Below, piece by piece: positions 1 to 7,107 of a DNA stretch of 64,000 bases. Both the position numbers and the translations under genes were made by a program. The notes beneath the pieces are model-generated. The model was not told where the DNA came from. It saw only the letters and a list, made by a program, of their open reading frames with translations, and did no database searches. This stretch comes from Fimbriimonas sp. (GTDB lineage: Bacteria; Armatimonadota; Fimbriimonadia; Fimbriimonadales; Fimbriimonadaceae): assembly GCA_031292555.1 (NCBI GenBank), contig JARLGV010000063.1, forward strand, positions 1 through 64,000. Reading direction: 5' to 3'. The first letter of the stretch is position 1. Every line of letters starts with the position of its first letter.

Positions 1-45
1 AAGACGACGAACGGAACCACGCAAACCCGAATCGCAAACCCAGAA

Positions 46-137
46 GGTGGCCGAATTCCTTCGGAATAGGTGGCCGGATAACTTTGGAACGGGTGGCCGG
101 ATTAAATTGGAATAGGTGGCCGAATTCGTTGGAATAG
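46..137 (+). repeat. Four tandem 23-bp direct repeats (GGTGGCCG units)
   Basis: The octamer GGTGGCCG begins at 46, 69, 92 and 115, an exact 23-base period. Each unit ends in a TCGGAATA/TTGGAACG-like tail. The array is compact and has no spacers. Several terminal repeats of this kind occur at the ends of IS21-type insertion sequences, where they bind transposase, so this may be an IS end left behind. That assignment is inference, because no istA/istB gene is in view. A degenerate unit (GTGGCCGAATAAATTC) lies at about 383. Confidence 0.8.
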
Positions 138-406
138 CGCACAAAACGAGGATCTGCGCGAACCGAGCCGCCTCTTGTGGATAGAAGTAGCGCAGTCGTT
201 TGAAGGGCTGGATCGCAAGGTAGGGCATTCTATTGTTTAGCACGTCGAATTCTAGCGACCGGACATGTTCGGCCGCCACGGCTAACTTGAATGTGGGTCT
301 ACCGCCGTTTGGCTTCAGAAGGTGGTTTAGAATCTTTTGAGGTCTCTCTAGACTAAGCCCAAAAATGGCGGGAGGAATCGACAGTGGCCGAATAAATTCA
401 GGCCGT
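138..406 (-). pseudogene. Unidentified open-frame fragment
   Basis: Read on the minus strand, one frame is open from a TAA near 406 down through 138 and on across the repeat array to the window edge. It has no convincing start near its upstream end. The translation has a protein-like composition, for example KLAVAAEHVRSLEFDVLNNR followed by a PYLAIQPFKRLRYFYPQEAA stretch. No family is recognised. It could be the tail of a gene cut by the tRNA-linked island on one side and by the 23-bp repeat element on the other, or it could be a chance open frame. Apart from this fragment and the repeats, nothing else is visible in positions 1-429. Confidence 0.3.
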
Positions 407-429
407 TACTTGGGGTTGAGTGCAAAACC

Positions 430-475
430 TGGCACCCCCGGCTGGACTCGAACCAGTGACCCACTGCTTAGAAGG
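430..475. repeat. attachment-site-like copy of the tRNA-Arg 3' half
   Basis: These 46 bp are identical to 6143-6188, the 3' half of the tRNA-Arg gene from the anticodon loop through the CCA end, in the same orientation. There is no 5' half, so this is not a functional tRNA. A duplicated tRNA 3' end at the far side of a DNA segment is the classic footprint of integrase-mediated insertion. This copy marks the left boundary of the island. Confidence 0.88.
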
Positions 476-549
476 GAAAAGAAATCAGGTTCAAATACCC
501 TTCCCTGAGTTCACTGCCGTACGTGATCGTACCAGGTCGTTCGGGGTGT

Positions 550-570
550 AAGAGAGACTTAAGAGAGACC
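550..570 (+). repeat. 21-bp subterminal repeat of the island (left copy)
   Basis: Two AGAGAGAC octamers (551-558 and 562-569) form a 21-bp sequence identical to 6077-6097 near the right end. It lies 75 bp inside the left att-like repeat. A related octamer in the opposite orientation is at 342-349, just outside. Confidence 0.7.
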
Positions 571-682
571 TCGCGTCCCGCATGGCTAGGCCAACCATTT
601 CTCCCACGTGTATGGCCGAACAGCCGACAATTGGCGCGGCATTACGAAGGGCTAACGCAAAATGGCATGCCCACCACCACGT

Positions 683-1102
683 TCACTTTTGTCGCCAGTT
701 TTCGAGTTCGAGGTTGAATCCGACTTTCACAACTGGCAGGTAGTGCTTAGTATTCCCAGTGGCTACCGGCAAGCTCCGGGTTACGGCGCATGCGGCAATA
801 AACGGATCAATTGGGCCGACCGGCTTGCCGACTTTAAGTAGAGCGCCTTCAATCCGAGCGGCCATTCGGAAGTCGTCGGCGTTGGGCAATATCTCGTCAG
901 CTTCCAGAAGAAGGCGCTCGTAGAAACCGAGTTTTTCGGGGAGCTTATGATGGATGCCGCTCAGAACCTCGAAGACTGTCCAGCTAGTAATACTGAGCCT
1001 TCCATGAACAGCAACGTAGGCATCGTGGCGCTTTCCGACTAACTTGTCTTTGCCCTTTATGCACTCTGAAAAGAGATCGGTGTCCAGAATGACCCTACGC
1101 AT
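683..1102 (-). CDS. vapC: VapC-type PIN-domain ribonuclease toxin
   Basis: This 139-residue protein is a single PIN domain, the metal-dependent RNase fold of type II toxins that cleave RNA and stop growth. Visible acidic and polar active-site positions are D7 (ILDTDLF), E45 (WTVFEVL), D99 (GPIDPFIAA) and N117 (TGNTKHYLP), in the order expected for the family. The start overlaps the end of the upstream antitoxin gene by 8 bp, the usual translational coupling that keeps antitoxin in excess. Length is normal and no catalytic residue is missing, so the toxin is probably functional. It sits at the left end of the tRNA-Arg island, where a toxin-antitoxin pair could stabilise the element. The PIN assignment is secure; the target RNA cannot be told. 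Confidence 0.88.
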   Translation of the reverse strand: MRRVILDTDLFSECIKGKDKLVGKRHDAYVAVHGRLSITSWTVFEVLSGIHHKLPEKLGFYERLLLEADEILPNADDFRMAARIEGALLKVGKPVGPIDPFIAACAVTRSLPVATGNTKHYLPVVKVGFNLELENWRQK

Positions 1103-1349
1103 TCAGCCGCCGAGCAAAGCGGTTGCGCCTCTCGGTCATCGCTTCGGATACGATCGCGTCGAGAACATCGGCATCCTCAGCCCCAAGCCCCCATAAGTTA
1201 CCGGGTCTTCCAGGCTGAACCTGTACACGCACGCCGTCATCAAACACCTGCTCAGCGGCTTGCTCCGGCGTTATGTGCTCCTTCTCGGCTACCCGCTGCA
1301 CCGTCTGCCACCTAGAGCTGTTTTCTGGGATGGTGATATGAAGATCCAT
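1095..1349 (-). CDS. VapB-like antitoxin
   Basis: This 84-residue protein lies directly upstream of, and overlaps, the PIN toxin, so by position it is the cognate antitoxin. The N-terminus (LHITIPENSSRWQTVQRVAE) followed by a predicted helix (TPEQAAEQVFDDGV) resembles a small DNA-binding antitoxin. The C-terminus is rich in Arg and Glu (SEAMTERRNRFARRLNA), typical of the toxin-binding tail. A good ribosome site (AAGGAG) lies about 10 bases before the ATG at 1349. Such antitoxins normally autorepress with the toxin. The exact DNA-binding fold (RHH or AbrB-like) was not determined. Confidence 0.75.
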   Translation of the reverse strand: MDLHITIPENSSRWQTVQRVAEKEHITPEQAAEQVFDDGVRVQVQPGRPGNLWGLGAEDADVLDAIVSEAMTERRNRFARRLNA

Positions 1350-1386
1350 TAGCTACTTCTCCTTGGTCATCCAACCATCATTAGGC

Positions 1387-1596
1387 CTAACCTATCTCGC
1401 ATTGCGGGTGACGAACAAACGAATCGTCGGAAATCGCGCCGAACGTGGCGGCAAAGTATCCTTCAGGCCATTCGCCTTCACTTGCTTTAGGGACGCGGAT
1501 GGTGACTTCGACCCGTTTGCCGGCCTTGAACGGTAAGTGGTCGAGATGCAATTTGCCACCCAACTCAATCGTCGCTTCCGCTCGATAGGACTCCAT
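1387..1596 (-). CDS. Orphan antitoxin-like small protein
   Basis: The 69-residue product begins with a strand-turn-strand segment (ATIELGGKLHLDHLPFKAGK, then RVEVTIRV). This matches the short beta-rich antitoxins that usually precede PIN toxins (AF2212/DUF104-like or AbrB-like). No toxin gene follows; the next gene downstream is the vapB of a different pair. It may be a solitary antitoxin, a leftover of a lost pair, or a second regulator for vapBC. A strong TATAAT ends six bases before the ATG, suggesting a leaderless transcript. Family placement rests on the N-terminal pattern only. Confidence 0.6.
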   Translation of the reverse strand: MESYRAEATIELGGKLHLDHLPFKAGKRVEVTIRVPKASEGEWPEGYFAATFGAISDDSFVRHPQCEIG

Positions 1597-1602
1597 AACA
1601 GT

Positions 1603-1608
1603 ATTATA
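1603..1608 (-). promoter_or_regulatory. -10 box, leaderless promoter of the antitoxin-like gene
   Basis: On the minus strand TATAAT occupies 1608-1603 and is separated from the ATG at 1596 by exactly six bases, so transcription should begin at or next to the start codon. No Shine-Dalgarno sequence fits between them. Confidence 0.55.
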
Positions 1609-1837
1609 CGGCAGGGTCGCTTCCGCGCTCTGCCGTTAATGTAGTTTAGAGAACGAACGGATTTTCCTGGCCAAAGAGGCGAAAATTGTCTCGGACCGGC
1701 GTATTTCAGTGTTAGACGTGACGATCCTCCGGAAAAGAAGCTAAGTCAAGTCACTGTGACCGGCGTCTGTGGGATATTTGCGAGGTCCATAAAGGGAGTT
1801 ATGCGCAGCGGCATGGGAAACGTGAAAGCGTACGACA

Positions 1838-2099
1838 TGTCACTTTGCGAATTATTTGGCGTAACTCTTTCGGGATTAGGTGGCGTGTTCGATCAATCCC
1901 CAAAAGTCAGTGCGGTGCCATTTGTTTTGGGACTCTGATAGTGGCACGGGTTGCGGAACGCAAACGGGCTGGATTTCAGGTGCTCCAGTTCTCTTTCAAC
2001 CGCGGCTTACAAAGTGTTCCAGAAACGCTGATTTGTGGGACACTGCCCCTACGCCAGGTAGCGAGCAAACTTTCGCGCCAAATAATTCGCAAAGTGACA
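1838..2099. mobile_element. MITE-like element A with perfect 24-bp inverted ends
   Basis: The 24 bp at 1838-1861 (TGTCACTTTGCG...TTTGGCG) are the exact reverse complement of 2076-2099. Each end also has a second, diverged copy of the 19-bp core one 24-bp period inward (1867-1885 and 2052-2070). The element has TG...CA termini, is 262 bp long and encodes no transposase. Doubled terminal repeats suggest multimeric transposase binding. The 1597-2244 interval holds this element and nothing else I can support; short open frames through it look spurious. Confidence 0.75.
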
Positions 2100-2244
2100 A
2101 CTTGGCTTAGCCTGTCACCAGCACCGCTCACTGCGGTGAGATTCATGTCAATGACGGTGACGATCTTAGACCTATCCTGCCCGACCGTCTCGGCCCACGT
2201 AGGAAGTCGGACAATAATAAAGATGGCCGCGAAAGAGGCACCCT

Positions 2245-3099
2245 ATGATATCGATCGTCGCTACTTTAGTCATATCGATTTTGGTTCAGTCCGGGGCAAC
2301 ACGCGAACCCTGGGTAGCGGATCTGCTCCAAACCAAAGAAGCTCAGGCGATCCTTTCTGCTCACGCAAAACTGCCGACGCCTCCGCCGGGCAGGGCAATC
2401 GAAGTGCCGCCGCAGGCTGGGGAAGACAGTGGCCACCTGAAGTTCTTACCCATCCCAGGATTGGACCGGGCAGAAAAGGAAACGTATGCCTTGATAGAAG
2501 AAGGGCGATTTGAAGATGCGGCGGCCTGCATCTCAAGAGCGCGAAAAGATCATCCCGAATACGAAGCATGGACAATCGACTTGGCCATTGAAGCCGAATT
2601 GCTTGGCAGATCTTACGAGTCGGCTTACAAAGACGCGGTCGTTAGGGTCGCTACGGGTGGGTTCAGCGGAGAGGATCAGAATCTATATCTTTCGCTCGCT
2701 AGCGCGGCTAAAGGTCAGGTCTTTCCGCGGCAAGCGCAGTATTGCGCCACTTGGATCGAGCGCCACCTGGAGAATCATGGCCTGCCTGTACCTACGAAAC
2801 TCACTTTCGAGGCTAGAACTTCACGCGATTTGATGGTCCTGAGCGCCATAGCGTTAGGAACCAAGGCTGAGCCGGGGTTTTTGGAACTGGCCCTTCGTCT
2901 GGACCCGGTAAACGAGTTGGCAGCCCGCCAGGCGATTCGGTATTACGAAGCCAAAGGGCGATATTCGGACCTTCGACGCATTGCGTCGGGTTTAGTGGAT
3001 CGTCCACCGCCCGGCGAGAATCGTGACTTCTATGTCAAAGCGGTTTCCTCAGCCGCTGACCTAAAGGATCGGCCCTTGCATGCAGTCATTAATCCCTAG
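2245..3099 (+). CDS. Secreted or periplasmic helical-repeat protein, unknown function
   Basis: This 284-residue protein starts with a hydrophobic signal-like segment (MISIVATLVISILVQSGA). The rest is alpha-helical, with TPR-like stretches such as ALIEEGRFEDAAACISRARK (about residues 80-100) and a C-terminal pair around LELALRLDPVNELAARQAIR. TPR-type scaffolds bind other proteins outside the cytoplasm, but no specific family is recognised. A GAAAGAGG element lies close before the ATG. It stands alone on the island, downstream of MITE-like element A and upstream of a small RHH-type gene in the same direction. Real coding is supported by the length, signal and amphipathic pattern; function is unknown. 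Confidence 0.65.
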   Translation: MISIVATLVISILVQSGATREPWVADLLQTKEAQAILSAHAKLPTPPPGRAIEVPPQAGEDSGHLKFLPIPGLDRAEKETYALIEEGRFEDAAACISRARKDHPEYEAWTIDLAIEAELLGRSYESAYKDAVVRVATGGFSGEDQNLYLSLASAAKGQVFPRQAQYCATWIERHLENHGLPVPTKLTFEARTSRDLMVLSAIALGTKAEPGFLELALRLDPVNELAARQAIRYYEAKGRYSDLRRIASGLVDRPPPGENRDFYVKAVSSAADLKDRPLHAVINP

Positions 3100-3203
3100 G
3101 GCTCTATGCACGTGAACTGAACCGGCGTTGTCCGACATCGACCGCCGTTCGCGACGCTTGTTCAATCAAGTGTATCGACAATTGGGTGGAACTCTACTCA
3201 GAC

Positions 3204-3222
3204 ATACACACGTATACACACG
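3204..3222 (+). promoter_or_regulatory. Tandem 9-bp direct repeats, possible RHH operator
   Basis: ATACACACG occurs at 3204-3212 and again at 3214-3222, a 10-base period (one helical turn), directly before the ATG at 3224 of a gene for a ribbon-helix-helix-like protein. RHH repressors bind such tandem half-sites and often autoregulate. The role is inferred. Confidence 0.4.
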
Positions 3223-3223
3223 C

Positions 3224-3556
3224 ATGAAGAGATTGAACTTCACAGTAGATGACGAAACTGCAACGCTCCTGGAGTCGCTAGCCGCCCAGCTCTACGGAGG
3301 CAACAAATCGCTTGCGATCCGCTCTGCAGTGGAGTCGCTGGCAGCCCACTCTGGCCATTCTGGCTGGGTGATTTCAGGTTTCACACCGGTCGAACTGAGT
3401 AGAGATACGGCATGTCATTGCTGCCACACGACCTTTGCGGTGGGGCAGACCCTGTTCAAGCCGGTCTTCGAGCGCGGAGTCGCTCAGAACGCCCTCCAAG
3501 AACTGCCAGTTGAACCATGGCTTGATTGCCAACGCTGTGCCCTGGGACACGTTTGA
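3224..3556 (+). CDS. Ribbon-helix-helix-like protein with Cys pairs
   Basis: Starting at the ATG at 3224 the product has 110 residues. Its N-terminus (MKRLNFTVDDETATLLESLA) is the strand-helix pattern of CopG/Arc-type ribbon-helix-helix DNA-binding proteins, followed by a second helix (NKSLAIRSAVESLAAH). The C-terminal half contains CHCC near the middle and CQRC near the end, a spacing that could form a zinc site. A TTG at 3128 would add 32 residues that look unlike a protein of this family, so the ATG is preferred. Two tandem 9-bp repeats just upstream may be its own operator. Partners and targets are unknown; it could be an island regulator or a stand-alone antitoxin. Confidence 0.6.
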   Translation: MKRLNFTVDDETATLLESLAAQLYGGNKSLAIRSAVESLAAHSGHSGWVISGFTPVELSRDTACHCCHTTFAVGQTLFKPVFERGVAQNALQELPVEPWLDCQRCALGHV

Positions 3557-3630
3557 ACTCTGCGCCTTCGATAGCTGCAGGGTAATTCGTTTTCCGTTTT
3601 CGTCTCGGTCTCTTTACAGGAACTCATACT

Positions 3631-4488
3631 ATGGATTCACACAATAGATACCCTTACCCAGTACTAGTATCATTTAAGGTTTGCACACGGCATCCAAAGA
3701 CCGCGCTTGCATTCACCTTGATCGAGCTGCTCGTCGTCATCGCTATCATCGCGGTCCTTGCCGCCATCCTCTTACCCGTCTTCGCTCAGGCGAAGATGGC
3801 CGCAAAGAAGACGGTCTGCATGTCCAACCTCAAGCAGATCCAGACGTCGATCATCATGTACGGCACCGACTTCGACGGCTATTTCCCTCGTGTCCAAGAG
3901 AGCGATGGCAACGGTACTTGGACAGTCGTCAGTTGGTTTGCCGTTCACTTTTACCAAGAAGCCTTGCAGCCCTACATCGACCAGCAGCGAGGCACGACCG
4001 ACAAGTTGAATGTCTGGTGGGACCCGGCAGACCCGTCCAAGAACATGCCGTATATGTGGGGTTCGTTCATCGATAACGGCCTCCTCACCTGCGACAATAA
4101 CGGCGAAGCGAATATCGAGAACCCGTCGAACACCATCTACAGCGGTCTTCGCGCCAAGGACTGGGACGTCCAGTCTGGCACGGCGCCGCTTCCGGTTCCT
4201 GCGCCCCCTCTCAGCGATCAGTTTTGGACTTCCGAATACTTTGACTTTGGGATCGACCCGTACGAGAAAGTCGACAAGACTAGCCCCTATTGGTGGAGCA
4301 ACGGAAAGATCTTCCCTCCTTGTTCACTCTTTCCCAATGATCCGTACTGTGCCGACTGGCAGCCGCTTGTCGACACCCAGCGGTACGCCGGCAAAGCGCC
4401 CTACTCATTCTTCGATGGTCATGTGAAAATTCTGCCGTTTGCCGCTACCTATCGGGCGAGTAACGACAACATGTGGTGGATTCACTGA
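3631..4488 (+). CDS. Type IV prepilin-like secreted protein (DUF1559-like)
   Basis: The 285-residue product carries a class III signal at about residues 27-48 ([14 protein letters not shown]). A prepilin peptidase would cut before F28, and Glu at mature position 5 is present. It is followed by [20 protein letters not shown], the hallmark of the large family of prepilin-like proteins in Armatimonadota and Planctomycetes. The C-terminus keeps the FFDGHV motif typical of that family. The leader before the cleavage site is long (27 residues). The protein is expected to be anchored in the inner membrane and possibly assembled into pseudopili; its cargo or role is not known. The gene end overlaps the start of the MerC-like gene. 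Confidence 0.85.
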   Translation: MDSHNRYPYPVLVSFKVCTRHPKTALAFTLIELLVVIAIIAVLAAILLPVFAQAKMAAKKTVCMSNLKQIQTSIIMYGTDFDGYFPRVQESDGNGTWTVVSWFAVHFYQEALQPYIDQQRGTTDKLNVWWDPADPSKNMPYMWGSFIDNGLLTCDNNGEANIENPSNTIYSGLRAKDWDVQSGTAPLPVPAPPLSDQFWTSEYFDFGIDPYEKVDKTSPYWWSNGKIFPPCSLFPNDPYCADWQPLVDTQRYAGKAPYSFFDGHVKILPFAATYRASNDNMWWIH

Positions 4489-4922
4489 TGCCGGGAGGAA
4501 TTCAGGGAAACTTAGGAAGTAGCTATCGACCAGTTGGCCGGAGCGCCTGTCACGTGCTTGACCGGACCGGTTCCATCGCAAGTATCGCGTGCGCGATCCA
4601 TTGCGCGCTGATGCCGTTTCTGCTTGCCGTCCTGCCGACCGCCCTCGGGGCAACGCTCGGTTCGGGATGGATTGAGTGGGGCTTGTTTGGATGCTCAACA
4701 GCGATGGGGCTGACGAGCATGCACTGCGGGCGAAGGATTCACCGCAAGAACGCAGGCATCGCCGTCTGCTCGACTGGTCTTGCCATTCTTGCCCTGGGAA
4801 GGATTGGAGAGGACAGGCATTGGGGTTGGTTCTGCGTCCCGACGCTTGTTGTGGGAGGGCTGCTTATGGCTGCCGCACACTTCGTAAATATGTATCATTG
4901 CCGGAAGTGTCCGGCGTGTTAA
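4488..4922 (+). CDS. MerC-domain membrane protein
   Basis: A 144-residue membrane protein with four predicted hydrophobic segments. The motif IACAIHCALMPFLLAVLPTA, with the paired Cys and His in the first segment, and the HWGWFCVP...HFVNMYHCRKCPAC end match MerC-domain proteins, some of which carry mercuric ions across the inner membrane. No merA, merT or merR is nearby, so metal transport is only a family-based suggestion. The start is chosen at 4488 because its ATG overlaps the TGA of the prepilin gene (TGATG), implying translational coupling; a GTG-like start 15 bases upstream is possible. The extra Cys residues at the C-terminus could be a second metal site. Confidence 0.72.
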   Translation: MPGGIQGNLGSSYRPVGRSACHVLDRTGSIASIACAIHCALMPFLLAVLPTALGATLGSGWIEWGLFGCSTAMGLTSMHCGRRIHRKNAGIAVCSTGLAILALGRIGEDRHWGWFCVPTLVVGGLLMAAAHFVNMYHCRKCPAC

Positions 4923-4944
4923 GCTACCTTCGGGGTGGCCCCGA

Positions 4945-5760
4945 ATGAGCACGCTTAGGCTGCAACCGGTCCATACTAGGCGCGTTCTTAGGTGTGCCGC
5001 CGCGCTCGTCTTGTGCCTGTACGTCGGCTACCATTACGCGGGATCCAATCCCCCGCCTCAGCGACCCAATTCACGGCAGGCAGTGGCTAGCGCCGCCTCA
5101 TTTGAACCGTCGCCCTCGTTGCTTAGGCGCGGGAACACGGGCCGTCGCGAGGTGGCGCTGACCATCGACGACGGTCCACACGAGCAATGGACGCCGCAGA
5201 TGCTCAAGGTCTTACGCAATGACCACGTCCATGCCACGTTCTTCGTCGTCGGGCGCAAGGTGCGGGCCCACCCGGATCTCGCGCGGGAAATCCTTGCCGG
5301 CGGAAACGAACTGGGAAACCACTCGATGACGCACAGACGGTTCGACACGCTTACCGTCAAAGAGGTAAGAAAAGAGCTCCAACTGTGCGCCCGGGCGGTA
5401 TTCGACGCCACCGGCGCCACCATGCGGCTCATGCGGCCGCCTGGACTTCGCTACACCGAGGGGATCTTGCGGGTCGCCCGCTCCATGCACTACATAACGG
5501 TGGAGGAGAATATCGCAGTGGGAGATTACATCGTCCCCGGAGATCGGTCGTGGTATCGAGGCAGTCGTCTCTATGCAAGGCATGTTGCGGCGGTCAAGCA
5601 CAATGTCTTCAAGCAGCTGAGTAGTGGGGCGATCATCGTCATTCACGATATGCCGGTGACCGCCGATGCCCTTGATTCAATTCTCAAAGGCATTGCAAAG
5701 CGCGGCTATAAGGTCGTGACCGTTTCCGAGATGCTAACGCACCTTAAGCCATCCACATAA
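4945..5760 (+). CDS. Polysaccharide deacetylase (NodB homology)
   Basis: This 271-residue protein has an N-terminal membrane anchor or signal segment (about residues 14-31) and then a NodB-type carbohydrate esterase family 4 domain. The motifs appear in order: TIDDGPHE with D75 and D76, HSMTH with metal ligands H126 and H130, RPPG at 164-167, and VIHDMP with H234 near the end. Such enzymes remove N-acetyl groups from peptidoglycan or other amino sugars outside the cytoplasm. All catalytic motifs are present. It is the last gene of the tRNA-Arg island, 22 bp after the MerC-like gene, and may be co-transcribed with it. The substrate cannot be predicted. Confidence 0.88.
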   Translation: MSTLRLQPVHTRRVLRCAAALVLCLYVGYHYAGSNPPPQRPNSRQAVASAASFEPSPSLLRRGNTGRREVALTIDDGPHEQWTPQMLKVLRNDHVHATFFVVGRKVRAHPDLAREILAGGNELGNHSMTHRRFDTLTVKEVRKELQLCARAVFDATGATMRLMRPPGLRYTEGILRVARSMHYITVEENIAVGDYIVPGDRSWYRGSRLYARHVAAVKHNVFKQLSSGAIIVIHDMPVTADALDSILKGIAKRGYKVVTVSEMLTHLKPST

Positions 5761-5787
5761 GAGCGGAGTCTCCACGGCTAACCAACC

Positions 5788-5943
5788 TTTCACTCTGCAA
5801 ATTATCTGGCGTAAATATTTGCGCGCTATTTGGCGTAAGCCGAAACGAACAAAGCCTCATTTGAACCTGGCGACTTAGCCCAGTGGTCTGAGTGACGCCA
5901 TTTAATTCGCAAAACATTGCGCCAAATATCTCGCAAAGTCACA
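5788..5943. mobile_element. MITE-like element B, related to element A
   Basis: This is the same architecture as element A in a shorter, more diverged form. Left cores are at 5793-5811 and 5817-5835, right cores in inverted orientation at 5896-5914 and 5920-5938, both pairs with a 24-bp period. It is about 156 bp and has no coding capacity. The 5761-6142 interval contains this element and the hairpin at 6041-6097 and no gene. Confidence 0.7.
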
Positions 5944-6040
5944 ACCGGTCAGTGCTGAGGCAAAACGGATTGTAACGGTATAGACCCACTGCTCACTTGG
6001 GAGTGGGTTAAGCCAGCAACTTGAACCCAAGGCGCCGTTT

Positions 6041-6097
6041 GGTCTCTCTTGAGGTCTCTCTTATCTCCGACAACGAAAGAGAGACTTAAGAGAGACC
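6041..6097. repeat. Long hairpin of AGAGAGAC repeats at the island right end
   Basis: The left arm 6041-6062 and right arm 6077-6097 are complementary over about 21 bp with one bulge, around a 14-base loop. Each arm is itself a doubled octamer (GTCTCTCT at 6042 and 6054, AGAGAGAC at 6078 and 6089). The right arm is identical to 550-570. It lies 45 bp from the tRNA 3' end, so it is a candidate integrase arm-site cluster. Confidence 0.7.
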
Positions 6098-6142
6098 AAG
6101 CCTACGATTGTTAGGCGTTTCCAATTATCTAGGTTCAAAACT

Positions 6143-6218
<76 letters not shown>

Positions 6219-6384
6219 GTGAACACTCTATTTTATCCTGTCTCGACTACTCCGATTGGTCTTTGGGCTCGGCAACTTCCCGGGCAACTCCGGCGAGCGG
6301 GCGCCTTCTAAGTATGTACATGTCGTAGATGGAAGCCACCGAGGCTCCCGCGATTCATATTTGGTCCTGCTTCTGGGAGACGCG

Positions 6385-7071
6385 ATGAGAACAGTGTTGA
6401 GTATCGTCGTTGCCTTGTTGCTTGCCTTTGGCGTTGCCGCGGCTGCGTTACCCCAACTTGCGCGGGCTGCATCACCGCGTGCCGTGCTGCAGGGGTCGCT
6501 GTTCTTGCCTTGGGTCTACAGTCCGATCGCTCCTCCAACGTGCGCAGCATTCTCGCACGACGGTTCAAAGTTTGCGGTTGGGGGCTCGGGAGGTGTGCAG
6601 CTGTTCATGGCTTCGGCGGGCGTGTTGCTCAAGGGCCTTTCTACGGCCGCTCAGACCATTTGCTCGCTTCGCTACTCGCCGAATGGCGCCATCTTGGCGG
6701 TGGGAGGCATCAGCACGACCAACAACCGCGCCGGGGGAGTCGTCGAGTTGTGGAATGTAGACGACGACACGCTCATCGCGTCGCTGCACACGTCGGCCGG
6801 AGGCGTCTTCGGAATCGCCTTCTCGCGAGACGGAACCTTGCTGGCCGATAGCGGTTTCGGCTACGCCAACGGTGGAACGGTCGGATTGATCGAATGCTGG
6901 AACGTCGCAACTCAGCAGCCGGTCGCTTCCATTCAGACGGAAGCGAACAATGTCGTCGATTCCGTTGACTTTGCCCTTGACGGGCAAGCGCTTGCCGCTG
7001 GCGGCGCAATCTACAATGCGAACGGCAACACGCCGGTCGGCGGTTTTCTGGGCTTGTGGTCCATCGCGTAA
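6385..7071 (+). CDS. WD40-repeat protein, N-terminal piece
   Basis: This 228-codon piece starts with a signal peptide (MRTVLSIVVALLLAFGVAAA) and holds the first WD40-type propeller repeats, of the form FSHDGSKFAVGG...VQLF and VELWNVDDDTLIASLHT. Such exported beta-propellers are interaction scaffolds. The frame ends at TAA 7069-7071 inside a repeat, and the same frame continues 12 codons later with more repeats, so this is very probably the 5' part of one gene. If translation ends here, the product would be an incomplete propeller of about three to four blades. A TTG at 6256 would extend the frame upstream, but only the 6385 start gives a signal peptide and ribosome site. Confidence 0.7.
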   Translation: MRTVLSIVVALLLAFGVAAAALPQLARAASPRAVLQGSLFLPWVYSPIAPPTCAAFSHDGSKFAVGGSGGVQLFMASAGVLLKGLSTAAQTICSLRYSPNGAILAVGGISTTNNRAGGVVELWNVDDDTLIASLHTSAGGVFGIAFSRDGTLLADSGFGYANGGTVGLIECWNVATQQPVASIQTEANNVVDSVDFALDGQALAAGGAIYNANGNTPVGGFLGLWSIA

Positions 7072-7107
7072 GGTACGGAAACGAAGTCCCTAAGCACGTC
7101 GTCGTCC

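Noticed and set aside
46-137. CRISPR array
   Set aside because: The 23-bp units abut each other with only an octamer conserved and there are no spacers; no cas genes are in the window.
430-475. Second functional tRNA-Arg gene
   Set aside because: Only the 3' half is present; the D arm and the 5' acceptor strand are missing.
1845-2513. 222-codon plus-strand frame across MITE-like element A
   Set aside because: It runs through the inverted repeats and overlaps the signal-peptide gene at 2245; no protein-like pattern.
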